The notes under the pieces are model-generated. The model saw only the letters and a list, made by a program, of their open reading frames with translations, searched no databases and was not told where the DNA came from. From Pegea sp. RAD2-039 (lineage: Eukaryota > Chordata > Thaliacea > Salpida > Salpidae), in NCBI GenBank assembly GCA_034620365.1, contig JAQGEQ010000192.1, positions 3,219,001-3,283,000 of the forward strand: a DNA stretch of 64,000 nt, written 5' to 3'. Of the stretch, positions 1 through 10,362 are shown piece by piece. Position numbers and translations under genes: made by a program. How positions within the stretch are numbered: position 1 is the first letter of the stretch; every line of letters begins with the position of its first letter.

Positions 1-539
1 TTATGATTTTCTACATAAACTGAAAGAAGAGAAGGAAACATTAATCATTTGTGAAAAGTAAAGCATATATGAAAATTTGTTGGCCTAAAAAGTGTTTGAA
101 ATTACAACCAAGTTTAAATTACTCTTCATATCAAATAATTTTTCAAGGTTCATAGATTTATGAAACTTTTTCATACGGATTGACTTTAAAGCAAGACAAA
201 AGTACTTTTTTGTGGTCGAAAGATTTCCAAAATTTTTTCTGTCAATTAATTTTACTTAACCAAATTCCTTAATTTGAACAAGATTGTATTATGATATAAG
301 AAGTTTCTATTTCTAATAACTTAAAAATCCTTTAAAATATTTGTTTTAGTTTTTTTTAAACCTAAAGCTTGACACCTCTTTTAATATTTATTTTATGCGG
401 AAAATGTTGAGTTTGTTTACAAAATGCAAAACATTTTTTTAAATGACTAAGATGAGATAGTTTTTTTAATGCAAGTTAATACATTTGAAAAATTCAACAA
501 ACATAAATTTAAGATTTACAGATACTTCATAAATAATTT
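1..539. other. A+T-rich sequence, no gene seen
   Basis: No open frame with plausible splice sites and no recognisable domain on either strand. It precedes the 3' end of the LINE fragment that follows. Confidence 0.5.
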
Positions 540-1020
540 ATTTATTTTTTATTACAATAAATGTGAAGGAGAGGGCCTGAAGAGAGTACCTCCCGCTAAC
601 TCATATTCTCACAAATAACATCTATTTGGTCAAAAATATAGAAATCAAAAGATGTAACACATGACATTTCGCTAGCCCTCACAGCATATAACAGTGAACA
701 ATTACATAAAATTATAGTAATATAAAAAAGGGAAAAATTCACAGTTTAGAAATAGTAGTTTTGGCAACGTTATAACGGTTCAACTTCTGCTTGAACAACG
801 CGAGTGATTCTGACATGACAATGTCTGATGGCAGCTGGTTCCATTTACTAATTGTGTGGTATGAGAAAAAATTTGCTTTGATTAATGTACCAGATGAAAT
901 AGGCTTATTAAGATGTAGTGTGTGCCGTCTGAGCTGATATAACTTGAGGGAAGGACTAATGAAAACGAAATCATCAAACTGAAGGTCAATTAGATTTTGC
1001 ATAATTTTAGAAATAATAAA
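540..1020 (-). mobile_element. 3' fragment of a non-LTR retrotransposon, copy A
   Basis: On the minus strand an open frame of about 87 codons (1002 down to 739) ends with the pattern typical of the C-terminus of LINE reverse-transcriptase polyproteins: FFSYHTISKWNQLP, then an acidic-hydrophobic step and SLALFKQKLNRY. About 200 bases of 3' untranslated sequence follow, ending near 545 in an A-rich tail (TAATAAA-like on the minus strand). The 5' part, with the polymerase core and endonuclease, is absent, as is usual for 5'-truncated LINE insertions. A second, shorter copy lies at 5631-5930 in the opposite orientation, sharing both the coding end and the 3' untranslated sequence. CR1/L2-like is my best guess for the clade; the fragment is too short to prove it. 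Confidence 0.8.
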
Positions 1021-2297
1021 AGATTTGTTTTGTTTGCAGAAAAACTTAGTACTAAATTAATTTAGTTAGCCTATAAACGGTTCTTTCTGCTTTACTATGT
1101 ACATTTATCTATACTTCTATTTTAAGCTTTCACATACTAAACAATTATATAAATGAAGTGATGATTTTATTGTATAGCCTTTTGCTTAGAAAAAGTATGA
1201 GAGGTATAAATAGAGCATTTAAAAGAGTATAAATATTCATTTAATAAATATACTCGTTAAATTTAAACATGTAATTATCACCATTAGGGCTTAAATAAGT
1301 TTGTTGTCTTTTAAAACAATCTATGCTTGTAAAAATGTTGGCTTATGTAATTAATTAAAAGTATAAATCAAGTAGATAACAAACAGAAAAATTTTAATGT
1401 ATTTTTGAAGTCAACTTTCTAGGCTATACAATTATTTAAATTAGGCAACATAAAATGCAGCCTTTAACTTGTAGCATTAGGAAAATGCAAGTAATATTAA
1501 AAAACAATTTTTGTCTGATACGATGTTAACTTTCACTTTTTTATTTTCTTAAACGTATTTTCACCATTATAAAATGTTTAATAAACCAGAAGATAGTTTT
1601 GTTATGCATTAAAACTTAAACTTTTAGAATTTAAATTTTGTATTTTTGCAAAAACGTTTTTAAGTATAGGTTTTAAAATCATTTTCAATTCTGTTCATAT
1701 TCTCTTCATTTACTTTTTCTGTTTTACTGAAACAAAAATACCAAAAGTATTCCTTAATAAATTGCTATTAGCAGTTTCAAGAAACGTGAAGAAGTACTAT
1801 AAGCTTTTAGTGTTTGTCTTTCTAAAGGAATCAAGTAATAGATAAAAACTTTCGAATGATAATCTTTCATTTTTGCTACAAGTTTAAAACTTCCTTTACT
1901 TGTAAGATTCGATTAACTTTGTCGATTAACAATTCACTTTAGGGTTTCTCCATCAAGCGTGTGAGTTAATAAATTAATACTTATGAACAATTGAGATTAT
2001 CAACATTCAACAACTTTATAAACTTAAAATATATGAAGCATATGTCATAATTAAACATTATTCTTAAAAAAACTAAAAAGATTATAGTTTTGAAAGATTT
2101 TTTTTACGTTCTTCATACAACAAATGCCCAATAAAACTATTCTAATGCTTAAATTTATTGCAAAGATCAAAAGTAGCAGAATTTCATAACAATGTCGATT
2201 TGACTTAATTTAAAGCTTCATATTTCTTTCATGGTACTAAAGAAGTTTTCTTTTTTAATTTTTCAGTGGCGTTTTAGTTTTTGAGTGTCCCAGGGTT
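1021..2297. other. Intergenic / 3' flank of the 2.3-8.1 kb gene
   Basis: No coding exon found. A minus-strand AATAAA lies near 2154-2159, about 140 bases past the stop codon of the neighbouring gene, and is a candidate polyadenylation signal. The rest is A+T-rich sequence without visible structure. Confidence 0.4.
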
Positions 2298-5200
2298 TTA
2301 TTGGTACATCTGGTTCACCGCCAGCTGTTAAAGAAACTTTTATTAATTTGTATAATTTAAAATAGGTAAACTCTACGTTTCTTCTATTTGAAAGAAAATC
2401 AGTTAATACTATGCAAATAAAAGCATTTAATGATATTTCTAAAAATTTCTAATTCAGTAAATACTAGAAAAAGTTTTTTTTCTAGTAATAAGCAAACTGT
2501 ACAAGTTACATGTTTTTTAAAGTAAAAAATCTCATACGAAAATGTTTACTGCTTAATTTTAGTTAAATTATTGTTTTTAAGTAAAATTAGACAAAAATTG
2601 TTGAGGATCAGGGAGTTTTTTAAGAAAATTTCAAAATGTTTGTTAGAGATTTAAAAAATTAAAAATTTTGATATCTTGATTTAATGAGACAGATTTATTC
2701 ATGATATTTTAACAGTTACCTTAGTTTTTGATCGACAAACAACTTGGAGATCTGGATTAAGCTTTACCTCACTCATTTCCAATCTAACCTTACAATGTTG
2801 AGGACAGATTACTTTCTTTATTAGTGATTGTAAAGGCACCGATTTTATTTCAGTATTAGACTATAAGACAAAAATATATTTTAAAGGTTTTTATAGATTT
2901 TATCCTTATAAGTTATCTATAAAAAAAGTAAACATAAGAAAATTTAGTAATCTAACTCTAAAATCAAAGTTGACATCAAGTGTTGTTTTTACAATTGATA
3001 GTTTCAAAAACTAATTAACTCTCTGTTGTTTTTAACCAATTGCTAATTTCAATAATAAAACACAATTGAGTTCAATATTTTGATAGTGGGAAAGTTGCTA
3101 TATGAAATAATTTGTTTTATCATTATAAAGCGTAGCCACAACTAAAATATTTTTTTTAATTATTTAAAAGAGGCAACAAGTTGATTTTGTTTTATTTGTT
3201 TCACTTTCAGCTACAACTTCTTTATGATATAATAGTAACTTTAGACGTTATCAAAAAACATTCGAAGAGTTATCACAGATAACTTACTTGGCTGCTACCA
3301 ATGGTTTTTTTACTTTCTTTTCTATAAGGATGATTTGTAATGTTTGACGATGACTGTTATAAAATAAAAGTATTGTTTATAAGAATTGAAGACGATAGGT
3401 AGTTTTTAACATTAAACATATCTAGTGAATACAATCATTTACATTCTTATGACTTTTTCAAGCGTCTTAATTATAACATTCTTTGTTTAAAAAATATTTT
3501 GTTCAATTTAACTTTAATTGTGTTTACATAGATTTCTGCTAAGAATCAATAAATTATTGTTTTTAAGCTCACACATTCACAAATTTAATATACTTATCTG
3601 ACTTAATATCATAAATCATAAAATTGAAAAAACTAAAAACATAGATACTTATTTATTTGACCTCTTTAAAGTCTTAGAAAATAAAACATTTTGCAAAATA
3701 TCAATAGCCTTTTTTACAATTAAAATCCCCCAAAAATATATAAATCAGGACACACAACACTCTTCAGAACTTTAAATAAGGCCTTAACAGTAACCTCATC
3801 ATTAATTTTAGAGGGTGGTAGGTAGGTACATATAAAACGAGAAAATTTGGACTTTGATTAATGAAAATCAAAAGCGATAATCTCAAATCCTGGACAAATA
3901 ATGGGATCGATCTGAATTCTAGAGATCATGGGTGCAAGCGATGTTTTGTAAATTATTATTAATGTTTAATTTAAGCTCAGTCTGATCTTGACCTTTTTTC
4001 AAAGATGTTACAAGCTTACCGAAGTTATAAATAATATTCTAATTAAATTTAAACTACTAAAGTTTCTAAATAACCGATAAATAAAACGCTTTCTTGTCTA
4101 AATAGGCCAGATCAGCTGAAACTACTAAAATATAAAGATAAATTCTTAACGTTTCAAAAAGTCGAACATTAAACTAACTTGTTGAAATGTTGATTTGTTT
4201 TTAGTGTTGTTTTCTTGGTTACCTTTGAATACAGCTTTGGATTGATCAGCTATAAACTGTAATTACATAAATTTTCAGATTATTTTGTATGTTTTATGGG
4301 AATTTTAAAGACATTAAAAATGTCAATCATTGGTTTTTATGCTTTGAATTTTAAAGTAAATCGCTTTAAAGACTTTTTGTGTCTTTTATCAAAATATTTT
4401 TTTTTGCAAATTTCTGTATGTTAGCTATGTTTTTAAAATGATTTAAGTAAAATTTAATAAATTTGCTTTTTCAGTACTTACACTCAGGCTCTTTTCTTCT
4501 TCATTGGATTTTAAAGATGTTTCATTTTTTTTGTCGAAAATCTGATTTCAAAAAAAGAATTAATCTAAATTAACGATCAAAATGATAAAGAAAATTCTAT
4601 AAACGAATTTAACTGTCTATTGTTCAAATCAAATATTATTTTAATCATTTTCTTTAAATTAAAAAAAAAGTAATTGATTTTAAAATTAGCCAAATAAAGA
4701 CAAAAAAGTCAAAATCTTTTTAAGTTTTTTAATCTATTAAAAAAATTATTGTTTAGGTGAACTTAGATATGCTTACCAATGATTATAATAAATAAGTAGT
4801 AATATGCAACCTTAAATTATTGTCAATTTTTTTTAAATTTATAAATTAGTAAAGATTAAACGAGATTTCACTGAAATTATCTACAGTAAGAAAATTAAAA
4901 AATTGAGTTTAATCAATAGCTGAAATTTTAAATTATATTAAGAATGTAGAAGTTATACATGGTTTTATTTTTAACCAGTTTTCTTTTTAGTGTAACTATT
5001 ATAAATATTATAATTATTTTAACAAAACCAAAAAGTTTGAAACAATTTCTCATCCAAACAGAATAACTTATCACAAATAATTTACAAATTATTATGAGGA
5101 AACAATTTTATCACAACTTATATGCCTTATTCAAAAGAATCAATTTTTAAGAAAATTAAAAACTAACAAGCTGATATCTGTTTTTAAGGATCGATTTTTC

Positions 5201-8055
5201 CATAGATGTTCGGTTTTGATTCCTGATACTTGTTGATACAACTAAATCTTTTTTGCTTTGATTAATGGAGGAAGTGAAACTTGAAAACTCTGACAGAAGG
5301 GAATCTCGATCATTAATATAGTTCAATGAATGTAGAACGCTTTTCCGTTTCTGATCTTTAATGTGAGCCATCTCAGAAAACTCGGGCAACGTTTTCTTAA
5401 ACGTTCTTGCATTTAGGAAATCAGCTGACAGAGATCTCCGGGAAACCTGGCTAGAAGTTCCATATTTCAATCTTTCATTTTCTTGTTGGTTAAGCGACGT
5501 CCATGAAGTCTACAAAATTGTGAAAATAAATATAACTATTTGAAACATTAGATATAAAACTCTAAAGGTTAATACTCTGACATTTTCAAAACGTTTTAGA
5601 TAGTCTTTAATATGTATACAAATCATTTCAAAATCACTCGCGTTGTTCAAGCAGAAGTTGAATCGTTATAATATTGCCAACATTGCCATTTCTAAACTCT
5701 GAATTTTTCGCTTTTTTTTAAATAATAAAAAATTTTTTCTCTTATTTACTATAATTCTATGTAATTGTTCTTTGTTATATGCTTTAAGGACTATTGAAAT
5801 GCCATGTGTTACATCTTTTACTTTCTATATTTCTAACTTAATAGATGTTATTTGTGAGAATATTTGTTAGCGAGAGGTGCTCTTTTCGGGTACCCTCTTT
5901 CGGATATATTGTAATGAATAAATAAATTTCAAAATTCGTTTTATTAACTCTAATCTATACTGCTGACAATCATTTCAAACTTACTTCCAAGCAAGACATC
6001 TTAATTACTATGATATTTTTATATCAACAGAGAATCGTTCTTGCTTACCATCATTTGAGAGTTATAGTCTTTTGCTCTGTAATTGAGTATTGACTGCTCT
6101 ATTAATTCTGGATCTCCTAGTTGTCTGCTGCTCCGCGATTCATTTGACTTGTTCCGTGATTTTACAGGAGTTTGCTGATAATACAATGAAATTATAGATA
6201 GATATTTTATGTCACATGAAAACAGATTCAATCTAGTGTTATTTAATTTTGTGACATATCCTCTATAAACAAGATATTTTATAAATTTAACTACTGATTA
6301 AATCTATACCAGTAGTAGAATTGTGCTTCTAGCTTTGGTAGACAAGTTAGTTGATCTATTTGCTTGAACTTGCATCTCTGACTCTAATTTTTGTTTTTCC
6401 ACGATATAACTATGATAATAAGACATTTCCTACAAAATAATAATGTCTAAAGCTTGACTGCACAAAATAATTCACAATCATTTAAGAAAAGATAACTATC
6501 TATAAAAATTATTTCTCAGAATAGTATATCTTTTCCTTTATGAAATTATATGTAAAAATAACAAAATTTGTGCTAAAGAAAGATTTATCATAATCAAGCA
6601 GCTAGAAGTTGCTGTAAATTTTCAAATAAAAAAAAATATAAATTGCTTCATACACATTTTGTTCAAATGTTCAAAACTTTTTGGAAACTCTTTTTAGCTT
6701 CATTATTTAAAATTGTACAAAAGTCATATAAAAATAGGATTTAGTTTTGGATTTTATATCTACATTAAATCATTTAGCTAAAGTAATGAATATTTTACTA
6801 AAGATTAAAAAACAATTGTGTTTTTTTTCAAATTTTTTTAACAAGCTTCAATTTTAAGTGTTGTAAAAAGTAACTTTGGTGGAAGAGTTTTTATTTTATA
6901 GAAGCATCTTCTGTCTAAGTATTAGTTTTAATTATATAATCAGATTGTTTATTCTTAAACTACTATTCAAAATCTTTTGTACTCTAAATTTAATATTATT
7001 GGATAATTTTCTAAGAGAGTAAGTTAGACATTTTGACTTTTTGATCAATAATGTAGCTTAGATGTTACCTTAATAATTTGTTAGAAAAAACGATTACTGA
7101 TTTTCATAACTAATGTATAAAGTTGAAATTTAATAAATAAAAATCAGCTATACATGTTTGTTTTAGCTAGAAATTTCATCCTTAATATTTGTCATTAGAG
7201 CTTAAATCATAAAATTACTGATATTTTTTACCAAAAATCATACTATAAAACTAACTTGCTTCACCAGAGTTTTAGGGTCTACTACATTTTTTGACTGAAA
7301 AAGTGGTTGTAACCCTTTGGCTAAAATTCCAGTTTCGACAGTCTGAAAATATATACGGAAATTTTTCTTTAAACTTGATAAATAATAAAAGGGTTAATTA
7401 GTTAAGATTATTTTTTGCTAATACACCACTTTTCTAACAGAATAAAATTTTAAATGTTTATTTTTCCAGTTTTTTGACGTCTGAAAATTCTTGATGTAAT
7501 TACTACCAGCAATCTTTGTTAATAGAAATTACAAAAAGTTATAATTTATCTTTTAATAATTTTCAATTACTACAATTATAGTTAAATACAGGAAATTTTT
7601 TTAGATAACTTTAAAAACAAATAATTTTCTTGGCTAAATAAACTTGACAGAACTGTAGACCGACAAGTTAAAAAAGTATATCTTTATTCAACACACTGAG
7701 TAAAGCTTCTAATAAAGTATTAACAACAGATTAATACTAAACTAATTGTTTCATTCAAAGTTAAATAAAGTTTTATTTCTAAACATTTTTGATCACAATA
7801 TGATTGTATGATTAACAATATAAATTTTTGTATCAGCATTAACAATAATGTTATCAGCTGAAAAAAATTGTTATTATCATTTGTAACAATATTCCCATGG
7901 TATAGATCTAAATAAAGAACTTGTTCGATAATAAAGATAAGTAAAAAATCATATAAACTGATCCTGATTATTCAATCTCTGTTAACATATTTTAAGTAGC
8001 TCATACTTACATCATCCGTGTTTGCCTGTTTTGCAAATGAAGGATAATTTCCCAT
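2298..8055 (-). CDS. Unrecognised 351-aa protein, 11 phase-0 exons
   Basis: I do not recognise the family. Reading on the minus strand the exons are 8055-8011, 7342-7256, 6429-6310, 6174-6049, 5999-5985, 5509-5168, 4541-4482, 4249-4223, 3353-3288, 2860-2720 and 2324-2298 (TAA stop). Every exon is a multiple of three and every junction is phase 0; sizes run from 15 and 27 bases (micro-exons) to 342. The product starts MGNYPSFAKQANTDD. It is hydrophilic, rich in Ser, Lys, Asn and Glu, and has no signal peptide or membrane segment; residues about 45-66 (EMSYYHSYIVEKQKLESEMQ onward) could form a short coiled coil. That suggests an intracellular, largely disordered protein. The start is the first ATG of the 5'-most coherent exon, 22 bases after an acceptor-like TTTCAG. 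The two micro-exons, the final exon and the GTTAGT donors at 7255 and 5167 are the least certain parts. Confidence 0.7.
4985..5140. repeat. Dispersed repeat, copy 1 (intronic)
   Basis: The stretch from TTTTTAGTGTAAC through AACCAAAAAGTTTGAA, a TTTATCACAACTTAT core and a CCTTATTCAAA end recurs in the same order and orientation at 27036-27203. This copy has an extra A+T-rich insert of about 30 bases after GTGTAAC; the other copy has extra sequence before CCTTATTC. It lies in the intron between the 342-base and 60-base exons of the unrecognised gene. It has no coding potential and may be a SINE- or MITE-type element; ends and target duplications are not clear. Confidence 0.6.
5631..5930 (+). mobile_element. 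3' fragment of the same LINE family, copy B
   Basis: The plus strand repeats the reverse complement of copy A: the ACTCGCGTTGTTCAAGCAG block, the end of the reading frame, the same 3' untranslated segment (ATGTGTTACATCTTTT, then ATAGATGTTATTTGTGAGAA) and an AATGAATAAATAAA tail. Only the last 20 or so codons of the element remain, so it is more strongly 5'-truncated than copy A. It is inserted antisense in the intron 5510-5984 and fills most of it. Confidence 0.8.
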
Positions 8056-8077
8056 AATGAATAATTTCGAATTTAAA
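8056..8077 (-). promoter_or_regulatory. Possible 5' UTR start / splice acceptor before the start codon
   Basis: On the minus strand a pyrimidine-rich run ending TTCAACTTTCAG lies directly upstream of a 22-base leader and the ATG at 8055. It reads as a good 3' splice site, so the leader may be joined either to an upstream non-coding exon or to a trans-spliced leader. No sequence here distinguishes the two. Confidence 0.35.
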
Positions 8078-9776
8078 CTGAAAGTTGAACAAAAGGTTTA
8101 TTTTATTCAAAACTCAAATCACTTGTGTATGAGATTTTTATCAGATACCAATTAAATGAAAAACTAAATTAATTAATATATTTTTTGAATATTGGTAAGC
8201 TCACTATCGATTTTCAATCTAGTAATCAAAGTAAATTTAAATTGTTATCAACTTTTTAATATATATATCGTTTTTAAAGTGTAATTTATTTTTGGATAGC
8301 AAGAAAGTAACTTTTTGTACTAATGATTGATTGAGTTGATGGCAGTGAATAATTTTATAAAAATATTGAATATTACTTAAAAATAACATTATATACTTTA
8401 AAGCTTAGTGAAAAAAAATTTTTTAGTTAAATGATTTACAAAGAAAAGTAACTAAATATTTTAATTAAAAACTTTTTAAATAGGTACATTACCTTAAATT
8501 ACAGAATTTGATATTTCAATCAAGTCATTTTCAATAAACAAACATACAAACATACAGAAAGTTTAACATTTTATTTATCAAATGTAATTTAAAAGGATTT
8601 AATAAATACATCGTCTATATGCTATATAGTTACGTCACAAAAGCACTAAATAGGTTATCAACGGTAAAACTGATTAATCGTTTTTAAATAAAGTCATTTA
8701 AAATGCTATTTTTAGCTATTTCTGTAACTTCTTCGGGATTGTTTATTTATAAACGAGTTTTATCTAAAATTAAGTTATAATCTATATTATTTGTGAGCAG
8801 CCTACTAGTTACAAGATCGGTTTTTAATTTATAATCGAAAAGCTAAGCTGACTAAGAAAAATCTTTTAAATTAAAAATTATTTAAACAATCAATTTTTTC
8901 GATAGTAAATTGCTCTTAAAATAAGTGATTTGTTTTTGTTTCGCTATGTAAGCTTTTAAAAGATTTTAAATTTTGAATATTTATATTGCAAGTTCTTTTT
9001 TTGTGGAACAGCTTTAAATAGTTTGGTTAAATAACAATCTAACTACTAATATAACTTTCAAAAAAATATTATGACGTTTTTGCAAATTTATCTATTCACT
9101 TTATCACAAAAACTCGACAAATCAATCTTTTTTTCTAGTTTATTTACAATGAAACTTATATGTTTAAACTATAGACTATTGGCAAGATTTTTTCAAAATA
9201 AAACACCTGGCGCCCTAAATGAAACTAATTTACATAAATTTGTAATTGATGCAAAATATAACAAAAATTGCATAACTTTGATGATAAATTAAAAAAAAAC
9301 ATAAAAATATTTAGAATAATTATGTAAATACGGTTTTCAATGTTCTTTGAAAAATTAAAAATATTTTGCTGAAATTTTTTAGCTGTATTTTAGTTTTATC
9401 TAAAGAAGTAAAATAAAAAATTTAAAAAAGAAAAAAGATTAGAGATAGATCAATATGAAGAAAATGTTGAAGAAAATTTCACAAAGCTAGTTTATTTTGT
9501 AAGTCATATTTTTTGTTAGAAATACGTAAATTAAGATTTTAAACATAAAAACAGCTTTAAGCTTTTTCAAAGATTTGCAAATTAATTAATAAACTTCAAC
9601 AAATTTTCTGATCAATATTGACAAAATAAGTTTAAGACTTATATTTTTCACGTATGAAAAACAACAAAAGATGAAATGAAAGAAGTAAATGAATAATATA
9701 TTTATAATAGATCTGTTTATAAAAATTTTTTAGAAAGAATGTACAAAAACTTGTCCCAAAACAAATTTGATAATTT
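8078..9776. other. Intergenic between two minus-strand genes
   Basis: Contains the presumed promoter of the 2.3-8.1 kb gene and the 3' flank of the GLIS-like gene. The open frame at 9071-9292 on the plus strand has biased, low-complexity composition and no recognisable motif, so I do not call it a gene. Confidence 0.4.
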
Positions 9777-10362
9777 TTAGGCTGGCCCGTCAACGTAAAC
9801 TAAAGACAGTTGACTTGGACATCTATCCATAGCATTCAACTGTAAGAGACTGGTAGCATGGGCCTCTGTTGGTTGAGTGTTTCCAATTATGTTGTGAGAT
9901 TGTGGTCGAGTTAATAAAGTGGCGTCTATGAACAAAACAAAGCTTTATCAATTAGTTTAAAAAAATATTATTTTGACTTTCTGTTACCAGTTCATACAAC
10001 CGCATTTAAACTTTAAATATGCGAATAGTTACATCATGTTTGACTTCTTCTGACAATATTTACTGACAAACTTATTATACTCTATACATATATAAATGAA
10101 ATAAACTTAACCGAAAATTTAACTCAACCAAAAAAGCATTCAAATAAAAAATACATGGGTTTTAAAACCGAACTTAGTAAAATTAAGTCAATCAAGTTTA
10201 CGTTAGTGATCTTACCTCTAAAGTGGCTACGAGGCGATGAAATAGGTTGCCGTGTCCGGTCATACACAGTCATTACTGGACCACATTCAATTACATTTGA
10301 TTGAGGAGTAATAACTCTTCTTGGCAATCTATAATCACGATTTATGGTAGGTGATATAAATG
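9777..10362 (-). other. Alternative 3'-terminal exons of the GLIS-like gene
   Basis: Two open exons (10362-10216 and 9925-9777, TAA) lie downstream of the TGA that ends the short form. They encode [20 protein letters not shown] onward, then [20 protein letters not shown] onward, ending VYVDGPA. They join to each other in phase 1 with a good GTAAGA donor. They join to the GLIS gene in phase 1 if the weak donor CCAG|GTACTT at 11560 is used instead of reading through to the stop 17 bases later. Composition (Pro, Ser, Gln, Thr, Arg) resembles the GLIS tail. The acceptor CTAAG at 10363 is mediocre; a separate small gene is the alternative. Confidence 0.6.

Noticed and set aside
4741-4840. Additional exon of the 351-aa gene ending at the GGTAAGC near 4770
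   Set aside because: The only available acceptor gives 34 bases, breaking the phase-0 rule that all other exons obey.
9071-9292. 73-codon plus-strand open frame
   Set aside because: Low-complexity composition, no motif, no splice partners; expected by chance in A+T-rich DNA.
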